A stretch of DNA of 64,000 nucleotides from the NCBI GenBank assembly GCA_036346225.1, contig JARFIW010000003.1, positions 4,086,501 to 4,150,500 of the forward strand. Reading direction: 5' to 3'. A model generated the notes under the pieces. It saw only the letters and a list, made by a program, of their open reading frames with translations, searched no databases and was not told the origin of the DNA. This document shows positions 45,441 to 56,036 of the stretch, in pieces. Each line of letters opens with the position of its first letter. Position 1 is the stretch's first letter. This stretch comes from Platerodrilus igneus. Its lineage: Eukaryota > Arthropoda > Insecta > Coleoptera > Lycidae. Both the position numbers and the translations under genes were made by a program.

Positions 45441-45697
45441 ACAAGATTCATCATTCAAGCTACTCTGTTATTGATGTACCGCGAAAACTTAATTAAAAGC
45501 GTGCTATGTGCCGCTATGGTTTTTTGTTAGACAGATACGAACTTCTGTCAAAAAGTCGAAGTTTTTACTACTAGTTCTTCAAACACCGCTAAATCTAATA
45601 GCTTAGGTGAGTACTTGAAGGTTTCCGCTATTATTATTGTTAATTATACATGTCCACTGATCTCATCATCTGTGGTTATCGAAGTTAACCGCCGCAT
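45441..45697. repeat. ~256-bp insertion at the exon 3 donor of the ABC pseudogene
   Basis: Lies between the end of exon 3 (ACAAG) and the start of the homologous intron (GTATGTATACAG). The contents are AT-rich with no recognised motif. No inverted termini seen. It could instead be ancestral sequence deleted from the other copy, but that copy has an intact donor. Confidence 0.5.
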
Positions 45698-45777
45698 TAA
45701 CAGTATGTATACAGAATATATACATTTACCAAGGGACTACGCTCATTGAACTGTTCTGACCAGTACATATTCAATCT

Positions 45778-46282
45778 TGTAGCAATTGAGACTCTGCGCG
45801 TGTTGCGTTAATAAGGCCTTTCTTTTCTTAAAGAAATTTGTAAACGATTATTCAATAAAACTTATGACAACAGAGCCACCTTTTTCAATTGCAAGGAATT
45901 AGCATTGTAGCACAAAGAGGTAATGCAACATCCATTCTAGGAACTATTCCACATGACAAAGGTCTTGAAGAGCTTAATGTACTTCCTTCCTGTAGCAATT
46001 GAGACTCTGAAGGTGTTGGGTGATCAAGGCCTTTCTTTTCTTAAAGAAATCTGTAAAAGAATATTCAATAAGACTTATCACAACAACAGAGCCACCATTT
46101 TTCTACTGCAAAGAATTAGCGCTGTAGTACAAAGAGGTAATCCAACATCCATTTCAGTAACTATTCCACATGACAAAATCCTTGAAGAGCTGAATGTACT
46201 CCTTCCAAAACCGTATATTTTACAAAACTACAAATATTCATTACAATATAAGAATAACGCTAGGAAAGATTTAGCTGGCTAA
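45778..46282 (+). pseudogene. Unrecognised mobile-element-like ORF with ~211-bp tandem duplication
   Basis: Two tandem copies (about 45778-45988 and 45989-46200), starting GTAGCAATTGAGACTCTG and both containing AAGGCCTTTCTTTTCTTAAA. The second is in an open 109-aa frame with LSFLKEICKRIFNKT, FLLQRISAVVQRGN and a DKILEEL end. I have the impression that this ...FL.QRIS.A.QRGNA... pattern is common in repetitive insect ORFs, but I cannot name the family. The first copy is frameshifted. Confidence 0.45.
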
Positions 46283-46428
46283 ATAAAAGCAATCGGAAAG
46301 ATAGAGGAACACATGGTCGTAACTCGCTTGATGATGGTCGCGAGGGTAGGCAACCTATAGGTAATAATTTTGTCGATAGGGATGTTCAGGAACAAGAATC
46401 TGCTACGGATAATAAGAGAAGTGTACGT

Positions 46429-47340
46429 TTGATTACACGTTTTTATATAGATAGTCAGATATTTTTGAGTGGTAATGAGGGTACTGAGGATGTAGTCCAG
46501 GTTTCAGTACCGTGTATAAACGCAAAAATAGCTAGTATGGATTGTATTGTATTAATAAATACTGGCAGTGATATTTTTGCCGTATCGGATAAATTTTATC
46601 AAGTTTTGACGGCTTTGCAAGATTTTCCTGTGCTACTGGTAACAAATATTGATTTTGCCGTAGCTGTAGATGCAATAACACAAAAGGTTAAACGATAGAT
46701 ATTGTTATCATTAGAGATAAATGGAGTGAAAGTGGAAGCAGTGTGCACAGTTGTACCGAATTTAACTAAAAATTGCATAATGAGATATGACTGGTTAATA
46801 AAAATCGCGCAAATATAGATTTTGAGGAATAGCAAGTTAGGTTTGTCTGGGGATAGGTATCATGTAGTCGAACTTATTCGAGGTAAGGAAAATAAAGGCC
46901 ATTACATGTTAATCTTTTAAATACGACCAACAAATCTCAAACACATACGATAAAAAATGGTTGTGAATTATTCAACACGCATCGATATTCGGAAGGGTAA
47001 CTGGAAAACTTTGCTGCTAAGTCTGAATTACTAACCGATAGAGAAAAGGAGGACTTACGTGACTTATTAATAAAACATACTGAGACTTCTTCTAAAAATC
47101 CGTGTAAAGTAATAAGGTGGGTAATAGCACGAAATAATAATGAAAAGTGATCACCCTTTCGTCAAGAAGGCGTACCAATACCATTGGTGCATAAAGAGGA
47201 AGTACAAAGGCAGATTTTAGAGATGGTGGAGTGTGGAATTATTGAACCAGCTCCAATCAAATACATACTATAATTGATTTGTGTAGAGAAAAAAGACAGG
47301 AGCGTGAGAATCTGTTTTAGATGTCATAATATAGATGGGC
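46429..47340 (+). pseudogene. Ty3/gypsy protease and RT start, broken
   Basis: The frame 46429-46698 contains VLINTGSDIFAVSDKFY: the retroviral aspartic protease loop with DTG changed to NTG. Downstream, in several frames, come CIMRYDWLIK (46770s), the RT start HPFVKKAYxIPLVHKEEVQ (47150-47200), MVECGIIEPAPIKY and KKDRSVRICF. The palm and the rest are missing. Order and motifs are those of Ty3/gypsy Pol. Confidence 0.75.
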
Positions 47341-48500
47341 GTATGAGTTAGAGAAGGTTAAAACATGTTTGAATAATGTCACACATAAAAGTATGCGGTA
47401 TACATATGTTTTTTATATGAGGGCGAAGTTTTAGATAATCCGTTGGAAAATATATTGGTGCTACCAGTTAATAATACATTAGGAGATAGTAGATAGCAAA
47501 ATGTTAAACCGTGCTCGTAAGCGGCAGGATAAATATTGCAGGAATCACCGGGTAATTACTTTCAAAATCGGTGGTTTTGCACTTTTGAAATAGGGCCATC
47601 AGTCTTCGGCCGTTGATGCACAAGCTCGTTCCGCCTAGTGGGAATTGCAGGACCAAATTCATGCAAGTTAGTAGAACAAGAAGAAGATGAGCTAGACAAA
47701 CGCAACATTGGTAACCTGAAGCCTGACAGTGACAATCCATTGTCCCAGTGAAACGATCTAAAATATTAGTTTTAATGTGTAGGTACGTGAAATTTCTTTC
47801 TAGAATAATATGATTATGTTTATATGTTTTATCCAGAGATGTATGGTAGAGTGTTGTTTGTAGGTTTTATAACTTAAACAGCCATTTCAATTTTATTTAC
47901 ATTGGGAGGGGGGTATATGTATGTGTTTTAGTGGTTTGAGGCGATAATGACGTGAGGGTTGTTAAAAACATCGTCCTTTGGCTGCTCTTAATTTTCGCTA
48001 TAATTTAAGTATTTTACATTTCAATAAGAGATTGATTACATTTTAACCTAATAAATCTTGCCATTAGTAATTAGTCGAAACAAAAAGAGAATCATCTCAC
48101 TAAGTACATTTTTCTTTACCCAATTCAGTAAGAGAGAGCAGCGCACTCGAGTTTTTGGTCACGGGCGCCTTTCAGCCCTGACCTCTGACGTTAATATTTA
48201 AAATGCAAGTTAAGGGGTAGAACTCCGAGCAGCTACAAATTGCATTAAGTCGCCAAGAATAAAATGAATTCCAGCTTTAGACAGTGATTAAGCCTGTAAC
48301 TGAATTTCAAAGCAATTTTTTTGTATTCAACTAGAATATTATTTTAAAGCAATATACTTTTAAATAGTCCATCAATTACAACCTTTCTTTAATTTAGAAG
48401 GAAAACTTTTTCAAGTACCACTTAAATTTTACATAATGGTTCTTAACCACGATACCAAAAAAAAACGTACTGGAACTTCCAGTTATCTAGATACACTGAA
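47341..48500 (+). other. Probable gypsy 3' end with PPT-like tract
   Basis: Low coding content. A purine tract GGGAGGGGGGTA lies at 47905-47916, followed by TATGTATGTG; it could be the PPT/LTR junction of the gypsy fragment above. No second LTR exists for confirmation. An element boundary is inferred only. Confidence 0.3.
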
Positions 48501-50407
48501 GTACCTTGAAAAACGCAAAAAACTGCAAAAACAGTACATTATAACTATAATTATACAATAACAAGTATGTATTTATTATTCAGTAGTATTTATAACAAAA
48601 GTTTTTAGGTTTGGATTCTCAGATATTATCCAGAATCAACCTTCCAAAAATTATTATATATTATATATGCAAAACAGATCCAATTGTCTGCTTATATTTT
48701 AAGCATGCGAAACGTTTTCGAGTTACGTATTAGTAAAGATCACATTTAGATTATTTACTCAAAAAGTTTCTCTTGTAAATAACGTTTTATAACCCTATAA
48801 TTTTATGTGTACATTTTTGAATACATGTTTAATTCTCCACTCAACCCTTAAAGAACGACAAAGTTAACTTTGAATTTTAAAGAACAAGTGAGATCAAGAT
48901 GTACATCTTTATAAAGTTAGCAATATTTCTCCAAGAGTGTTTCTTTTTTCAATTTAGCTTTATTCTTTTGAGATAATGCTTTCAAAAGTTGATAAAATTA
49001 TTGTTTTCTTTATTCTTGGTTAGTTTTTTATTATAATAGTTTAATATACATCACTAGCATTGATTTTATATTGTTTAGTTTTAAGAGTTCCAATTTTTAA
49101 ACGTACATGTTTTCGTAAGTTAATATTTTATGTACTTCATCGAGGGTTGATGTTGCATTGAATATTTTTACCCCTATAGTACGTTCTCGTTTTTACTTCT
49201 GGAAACTATCGTATATTTGATCACGCAGAAGGTTGAAATTATTGCAAATTCTGATGTGAATATTCAAAATGAATTTTGCTTTTGGTTTGCAAAAACTAAA
49301 TAAAAAACCGTTTTATATTCATTAGAATTTTGACCAATATTTCAAGATATGTACAACTATAATTACTACAAATTAAAGTAAAATCAAGTTGCAATATTTA
49401 GTAAACTGATGCTCTTCTATTATCGTCTGTCCTTTTATACAAATTTTATCAAAGAGAAAGGTGTTATTTTGGGCCTTTCTCCTATTTGTTCAAAATTAAC
49501 AAAAATAGAATTCCTCCCTCCTTAAGCTGGAAAATAGGGAAATTTCTATTTTTGGATTTGTAAATTTGTTTTTCTTAAAGATATATTTTGCAACTTTATT
49601 ATATTTTGCATCTTAAATAATACTTAAAATTAAAAAATGTATTGATCCAAGAAAGTGACGTTTTTGCAGTATATTCAAACTTTGTTTGTTGTAATTTTTC
49701 TACCATTAATTTTAAGTGCTTTATCTTCTCGCTGTCAATTTCCTATAGTTGAAGTGGATAGCGTTTCGCTCATTTCTTAAAATGTTGTATTATATTTAGG
49801 TATTTGGTAGAAGAATTCTTCGTGTATGGCACCTTCTGGGGAAAAAGTTTTCATTTATTTTCTTGGGACACTTTTATATTGATATAACACCAGGGCTTTG
49901 ATTTCATAAAGTCCTGATTGTTAGACTGTGATTGAATAATAATGGCCTTTGGTGGGATCACTGGGATGTTTCCAGCGTTTATCTGTATAATCATAGAATC
50001 GAAGAATTTACTAAAAGTGCTTTGACATGTATGTTGTCGTGTTTTTATTAAATTCGCAATGCATGGTTGACTTTTGTGCAAGTTGGCAGTAATAGAAGTT
50101 TTCTATTCTGAACATTTTTCTGCAGTGGTCCAATAATTTTCCTTGTTGATTAATAAGCAAGTTGTTCAGGATTTATAATTAGATTAAAAATAGGTTTTGG
50201 ACATAGTTAAAGATATTTAAATTATGATGATATGACAAGAGTATGAATTTTAAATAGTATCAAGTTATCGCGAATTAATTTTCGTGTAGAAAATAAAGAG
50301 CAATAATTAGTAAAATTTTGTACATATTATTTTATTTTGAGATAATTCTATATAGTTGATTGGGTTCAATTATTGAACTGTCAGATGCTGAAGCGTACTG
50401 ATAAAGC
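48501..50407. other. No supported feature
   Basis: About 1.9 kb very AT-rich. The minus strand near 49130-49260 reads LRDQIYDSFQK...IFNATSTLDEVHKIL, which faintly resembles a retroelement Gag, but this is too weak to call. Confidence 0.3.
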
Positions 50408-50417
50408 AAGTTGTAAA

Positions 50418-51443
50418 ATATTAATACTATTATTTCTAACATGAAAAGAGATCTCATTAAAGCTTTCTCGAAAGTGATAAGGGAGCTATGGTCTCAAAAT
50501 CCATGTGATGGAAAATCTAATATGATTAATTTCAAATCACAAATTGAACGTTTTGCACCTAGTTTTATAGACAACTCTCAACAAGATGCACAAGAGTTTT
50601 AACGGTATTTACTAGAAGGCTTACACAAGGACATTAAACAGGCTACTAATACATCTACATCGGTATTTTCAGAAATAGATGAAAAGTTGAACGAGTGTGA
50701 TAAACCCTCCGCATCCTGGAAACAATATTTAGGAATGGAAAATTCCAAAATTGTTGATATATGCAGGGCAGTTGAAATCTACATTACGTTGTACACATTG
50801 CGGACATTATACTGTTACTTTTGACCTGTTCTGGAATTTATCGCTTTCTATACCCCAACATAGTGACCATTTAAAGCTACAACAATGTTTAGACTATTTC
50901 ATCAAAAAGACACCTTTGGATGGTGATGAGAAACCTACATGTTCCAATTGCAAGGAAAGAAAAAAATGTATAATATCTCTTGCCATACAAAAGTTCCCTA
51001 AAATATTAATAATACATTCAAAACGTTTTTCACATGCAAAAAAACTTGGAAGAAAACTATCCACAATTATAAATTTCCTATTAAATAATTTGGATATGCA
51101 AGATTACGCTGCTGAAAACACTTCGAAGAAGTGTATCTACAACTTATATGCCATACTGAATCATTATGGGACGACATATAGAGGATATTATACAGCACAC
51201 TGTCGGCACCCATATTCATTTGCATGGCATAAATACAATGACTCTATGGTGAGCAGTATACCTTCCACAGCACTAGTGAGTGGGAAAGCATATATCCTAT
51301 TCTATGAACTGGAAACTCGCTAGCGATTATAAACATTAATTATATATATTTAAAAGGTTAGTGATTGTCTAAAAATAGTTATATTATATATAATTGCAAG
51401 TTTACAAAAACTAATAAACATGAATCTCCTATAAAAAAAAAAA
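50418..51443 (+). pseudogene. Processed retropseudogene of a USP2-like ubiquitin protease
   Basis: Intronless, 5'-truncated. The frame from 50441 has SQIERFAPSFIDNSQQDAQEF, in-frame TAA at 50600-50602, then YLLEGLHKD and ENSKIVD. A one-base loss near 50760 shifts to the 51323-ending frame with GQLKSTLRCTHCG, LDGDEKPTCSNCKERKKC (C4 zinc site), FPKILIIHSKRF, NHYGTTYRG and ending YILFYELE. The Cys box is missing, and the His-box GHY reads GYY, so the catalytic His is gone. AATAAA (51413-51418) precedes a 13-A run (51433-51445). A 10-bp duplication AAGTTGTAAA flanks it (50408-50417 and 51444-51453). These are hallmarks of LINE-mediated retroposition of an mRNA. Confidence 0.9.
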
Positions 51444-51639
51444 AAGTTGTAAATTATTTATCAAATTTTGTACTGAATGCAGTTGTGTCATTAAACTATC
51501 GATAAGGCTTGTAAAATAATAACTTCAGTAAGTATTAGGTTATATTGTTTAATTGATTTCGTTAAAGGATTTGATTTTCATGCCAATTATTAAAATTTTA
51601 TTCGCAGGTGTTAGTTATCTCTTGTATAGTAACGTTTTT

Positions 51640-52087
51640 AATGGGTTTAATTGGTTTAATTCGTTATGTACTTTTTGCGTCACTTATTAGTAAATTTTCG
51701 GAATCTAATGTACCGAATAGCCATTTTATTAATTTATCTATTCCGTTTATTAGTTTTCTTTTAATTCCATGATTGTGAGAAGATGTGTTTAATTTAATTG
51801 TTGATATTGATGTTAAGATGCATTGGAAATTTTATTTATTAGGTAAATTAAAAATTGGATATGATGTTTTGTAAATATTTTAAATCAGTTTTAATTCTTC
51901 CTAGTGCTTTTTCTAGAAATGTTAAATTTACATGATATAGAAATGTGTATTTTGAAATAATGATTTTACTAGGTCCAATATGTACATGTAATATGGGATT
52001 CTTTTTACCCTCCATCGTCACTGTCGATATAATTTTCTTGTTCGAGTATATGAATAGAATGAACAGCTTCATTATATTTTGAAACAA
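51640..52087 (-). pseudogene. Errantivirus 2: env fragment
   Basis: The minus strand at about 51690-51770 has a basic IKRK site followed by a hydrophobic stretch with KWLFGTLD, the conserved envelope subunit boundary of insect errantiviruses. The 79-aa frame 51848-52087 is the adjoining surface-subunit part. Broken by stops; no LTR found. A fossil fragment. Confidence 0.6.
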
Positions 52088-52099
52088 GACGTTGAGGTT

Positions 52100-52980
52100 T
52101 TAATAGATTTTTTGGTATACTTTTTTATTTGTTGAAATTTTATTATCACTAATTAGAATAGAGTTTTATGCTTTTTGGTCTGGGTTTAATGTTTTTCTTG
52201 GTGAAGCATCTCTTTTGCGTATTTTGTGTAGTGTTGTCGATTTTCGTTTCGTTTATCTAATACAGTTTGTTGTTTGTGATATAGGTGTTTAGATATTAAC
52301 TCATTCATAGTTTTAAGTTTTCTACGTGGTTTGAAGATATTAATGTAATTTGGTTTTTCGTATACTTCAAAGAATTTTTGTCATTTAATTTTTTCTTAAT
52401 TATCTGAAGAGGAGTATATTCTGTAGAACTATGGTTGGAATAGTTATAAGATAGTAATGCATAGTTCGTCAGTGTTTTATATTTTCATGAGGTTTGGTAT
52501 TTTGTAATGAAAAAATTGTTTTCGCTAAAGTAGAGCAAAATCGTTCTAATGGACTATTACTATTTGGATTACACAGTGTAGTATAAAGTATTTCTATATT
52601 AGGGGTTTGATACATCCCTTGCATTAATTAATTTTTCCATTCACGTCCATTATCTGCTGTTATTTTTCTAGGAATGCCGAAACGAGTAAACAGTTGTATA
52701 AGTTTGTTTTATATTTCTGAGGATGTTAAAATTTTATTGAACATGCTTGTCCAAATTGATAAAAACTGTCAATTATTGTCACAAGGTATTGTCCATGTGT
52801 TTTATAAGTATTTGCGTAGAGGTGATCGAAGGATCCGTGTCCAATTGCAGTTGGTTTAAATATTAATTCGGTAGGGTGTCTTTCATATTTGGTTTCTTGG
52901 TAAATTTCGCAAAAGTTAATATAGTTTAGTATCTTGGTCAAACTTGGGCCAATAATAGGTTTATTTTATTGATTTTAGAT
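52100..52980 (-). pseudogene. Errantivirus 2: integrase fragment
   Basis: The frame 52726-52941 reads CEIYQETKYERHP (the second half of the HHCC zinc region) then HGQYLVTIIDSFYQFGQA (first catalytic D). Further downstream, in other frames, are GIPRKITADNGREWK (second catalytic D) and NPNSNSPLERFCSTL (third catalytic E). All three catalytic blocks are recognisable but frames change. With the adjacent env at 51640 it preserves the gypsy/errantivirus pol-env order on the minus strand. Confidence 0.8.
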
Positions 52981-53737
52981 TTTTTTGTATTCCACGGTGT
53001 GAGGTTTTTGTTTCTTGGTACCTATTAATCAATTACTTTTGTTTCTTATCGTCTGTGATGTCTATTAATATATGTATGTATTGGTTATAAAAAGTGAAAA
53101 GGAGTTGCTTTTACTACTCCAATAAATTTTAACTTTATTTCTTAAGAAGTAAAGTAAAAACAATAAATACTCCCTGAATGTTTGTTGTGGTTTGTTTAGC
53201 ATTCTTCTTATTATTTTGACAACGATCCTAGGTTATGGATCGCAACGTAAATAAAGATAATTTTAAAAACTATGAGTGGTTTAATTCCCCAAGAAGATTA
53301 AGAAGAATAAAAAAAATAAGTACGTTTTGGAATCACGTTCTCTTTAATGAAATTTATAATTATTTTATTATTTCCATCCGTGTGTGTGAATTTTTATCCG
53401 ATTTTTATCAAATATTTTAATTACTTAGTTCTATGGAATATTTACAGTTTGTTGAAGGGGTGACAATTATTTAATTCTTATACACATTAGTATTTTTTTC
53501 TGTGTAAGAAATTTCCAATACGGGATTTTCTTGATCGCTATAAACTCCATTGCCGTCTGATTGTAGAGAAATTCATTTTGAAATTTAATTTTAAGGTGTA
53601 GTGGGATTTGAATTTTGAATATTAGGTTGGTGGAATTTTTTTAGAATGTTTTCTATATGTCTTGTTTTGTGATGTCATTAATATCAGGGAGATTTGCGTA
53701 AAAGACGTTTGCTGTAAAAGATGTTAAGCGGATTCAC
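52981..53737. other. No supported feature
   Basis: AT-rich. The upstream part of errantivirus 2 may extend here but no motif is clear. Confidence 0.3.
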
Positions 53738-54040
53738 AAATGCCTTATTAATATCAATCCTAATTTCTACCTTCACCTGTCTTCCTTGTAAAATGGGCAG
53801 TTGTAAACAAACGTTGGCAATGATAGCACGTGTATGCCGACTTGCTCGTATGACCGAACGGGCGGTATCTTAACATTAATAATGGTTTGATGCGGTAGTG
53901 TCATTTGTTTTGTGAACAATTTAAGGAAGCGAATGGGCAGCCCTATGTGTAATGGTATAATTAGAATACAGTTCACTCACACAAGTTATGCAGTTTTTTT
54001 TTGGTAAAAAATGTAAGTGATTTTTATACACAAATTAATT
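53738..54040 (+). repeat. 303-bp direct repeat R6, left copy
   Basis: Begins AAATGCCTTATTAATA and ends ACACAAATTAATT. The right copy is at 55238-55540, the same length, with about 90 percent identity by eye; start-to-start distance 1500 bp. It does not begin with TG or end with CA, so it is not an obvious LTR. Confidence 0.8.
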
Positions 54041-54085
54041 TAATAATTCGTTTATCATTCAGTAGTATTTTTACTTAGTCAGACT

Positions 54086-55237
54086 CTACAGTAACATTAT
54101 CGTGGATTCGTTCATTTGTGGAAAACTTTTATGGGAAATCGTATATCTCAAATTCACGTGGCAAATTAGCTTTAGACTTGGTGGGTCATCCGCTATGGTG
54201 TGCTGCTCCTCATTGGTTACAATTACCGAAGGACAAATGGCCGTCTCTACAACTCTTGGATAGTGATTATATGGATGTATCACGACTCGAATTGGAAAGA
54301 AGAATAATATCGTTAAAAATTGTGATGGTAGAGAACTTTTTAAACGATTTGCTTAATAAGTACTCTAATTTACAGAAAATATGTCGTATTATCGCATATA
54401 TTCAAAAATTTATTTTGTCTTAAAAACTTCTTCGAAACATGATGGAAATCCTACTGGTGTATTAATGCATCAACAAGGGATGCTTTATGTTTTTTTGTTA
54501 AGAGAGTTCAAAAAGAAGTATTTGGTCAGGATATAAAAGGTCTTGAATCTGGCAGGCCTATTCCTAAACAGCTTCTTTAGTTAAGTTTGTTTGTGAATAG
54601 ACGGGGTTTGCTCAGAGTGGGCGGTAGATTACGCAATTCAAAATTATCATTTAATAAAAAATTTCCTTTATTATTACCCCGTTCTCATCGCTTAGCAGAA
54701 TTGGTTATATTCGACCGGCATCAGACACATCTACATCCTGGTTTAAAAATCACGCAATTTTTGGTAACACAAAATTTATGGATTTTAAGTGCAAAAAGGG
54801 CAATACGGCAATATTTACAAAGGTGCATTCGTTATTTTCGAGTTAATCCTATTGCTTATTGTCCTCCAGTAGGTGACATGCTCTCAGCTAGGGTAACTCC
54901 TGGGAAACCCTTTCTTCATACGGGTATGGATTTTTGTGGCCCTTTTTCTATCACAATGAATCGGGTGCGTGGTTCAAGGTCTTTAAAGGCACATATATGC
55001 TTGTTTGTGCGTTTCAGCACAGAAGCAATCCATTTGGAATTGGTATCAACTCTTTCAAAAGATGCATTTATTGATACCTTGCGCAGATTTATCGCTCGTC
55101 GTGGAAAATGTATCAAGTTATACATTGACTGTGGTACTAATTTTACTGGTGCTCCGGCAGAATTAGTAAAACTTATGGAAGTATCAGCAGTCTCTGAAGG
55201 AATTGAACTTGTTTTCAATCCCCCTACCTCATCCAAA
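54086..55237 (+). pseudogene. BEL3 (BEL/Pao) pol fragment with integrase
   Basis: The frame 54118-54423 has the HPLWCAAPHWLQLPKDKWP linker and LLNKYSNLQKICRI. The frame 54587-55237 has RGLLRVGGRLRNSKL, HPGLKITQFLVTQNLWI (zinc region, with one cysteine changed, RCIRYFR), GMDFCGPFSI (first catalytic D), KAHICLFVRFSTEAIHLEL, DCGTNFTG (second site) and FNPPTSSK, where it is cut at 55237 by repeat R6. Relatively open frame. The RT and gag are absent. Confidence 0.85.
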
Positions 55238-55540
55238 AATGCCTTATTAATACCAATCCTAATTTCTACCTTCACCTGTTTTCCTTGTAAAATAGGCAGT
55301 TGTAAACAAACACTAAAACTGATCGCACGTGTATGCCGACTTGCTCGTATGGTCAACAAGGCGGTATCTTAACATTAATAGTGGTTTGATGCGGTAGTGT
55401 CATTTGTTTTGTGAACAATTTAAGGAAGCGAATGGGCAGCCCTATGTGTAATGGTATAATTGGAATACAGTTCACTCAGACAAGTAATGCCGTTTATTCT
55501 TTGATGGAAAATGTAAGTGATTTTTATACACAAATTAATT
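55238..55540 (+). repeat. 303-bp direct repeat R6, right copy
   Basis: Partner of 53738-54040. It cuts the BEL3 integrase in the middle of the NPPxxxHFG block. The ~45 codons read through it are repeat sequence and not integrase. Confidence 0.8.
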
Positions 55541-56003
55541 AGTATAAAACACCCGTCCAAACGGTGTGTTTCCTTGCTAGAACTTGCATCTGTATTAGTA
55601 TTTAGTTTACTTTGTCTATAAATCAATTCATAGTTAAATTTTTATTATCTCAAGATCTCCATCTTGTTACGGTAAACCGTGAGGACAAGAAAGAAAGGTA
55701 AATTAAGCAAAGAAAATTAGCTGGCACCCAGAACCACAACAAAAAAGTGGGAATCCAAAAAAGTAATGCCGGTCTAGCTAAAACGTCGTAGAATGGAGTG
55801 GGCGACACAAAAAAAAGGAAAACCCAAAGAAGGAGAATTTATTTACAAACCCGTAGGAAATCAACATGTTAAAAAAAGAAAACCAACTAGCATAGAAAAG
55901 AACTTTTATCCAGTGTGTCCCGGAAAATTTACATAGTGCAAAAATTTTAGCAGAAATAATTAATACCCTTCTTTGATTATCTTAACCTACTCTGTTACCT
56001 CAA
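55541..56003. other. No supported feature
   Basis: A-rich DNA with KKK-coding stretches in several frames; no recognised gene. Confidence 0.35.
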
Positions 56004-56036
56004 TCCTAATATTTATATAAAACGGAAATTAAAAAT

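Noticed and set aside
46429..46698. Functional aspartic protease
   Set aside because: The catalytic DTG reads NTG and downstream frames are broken.
54916..55359. 147-aa minus-strand frame
   Set aside because: Antisense shadow of the BEL3 integrase frame, which has recognisable motifs.
53738..55540. R6 repeats as LTRs of BEL3
   Set aside because: They do not have TG...CA ends, no PBS or PPT lies next to them, and the right copy cuts integrase in mid-motif.
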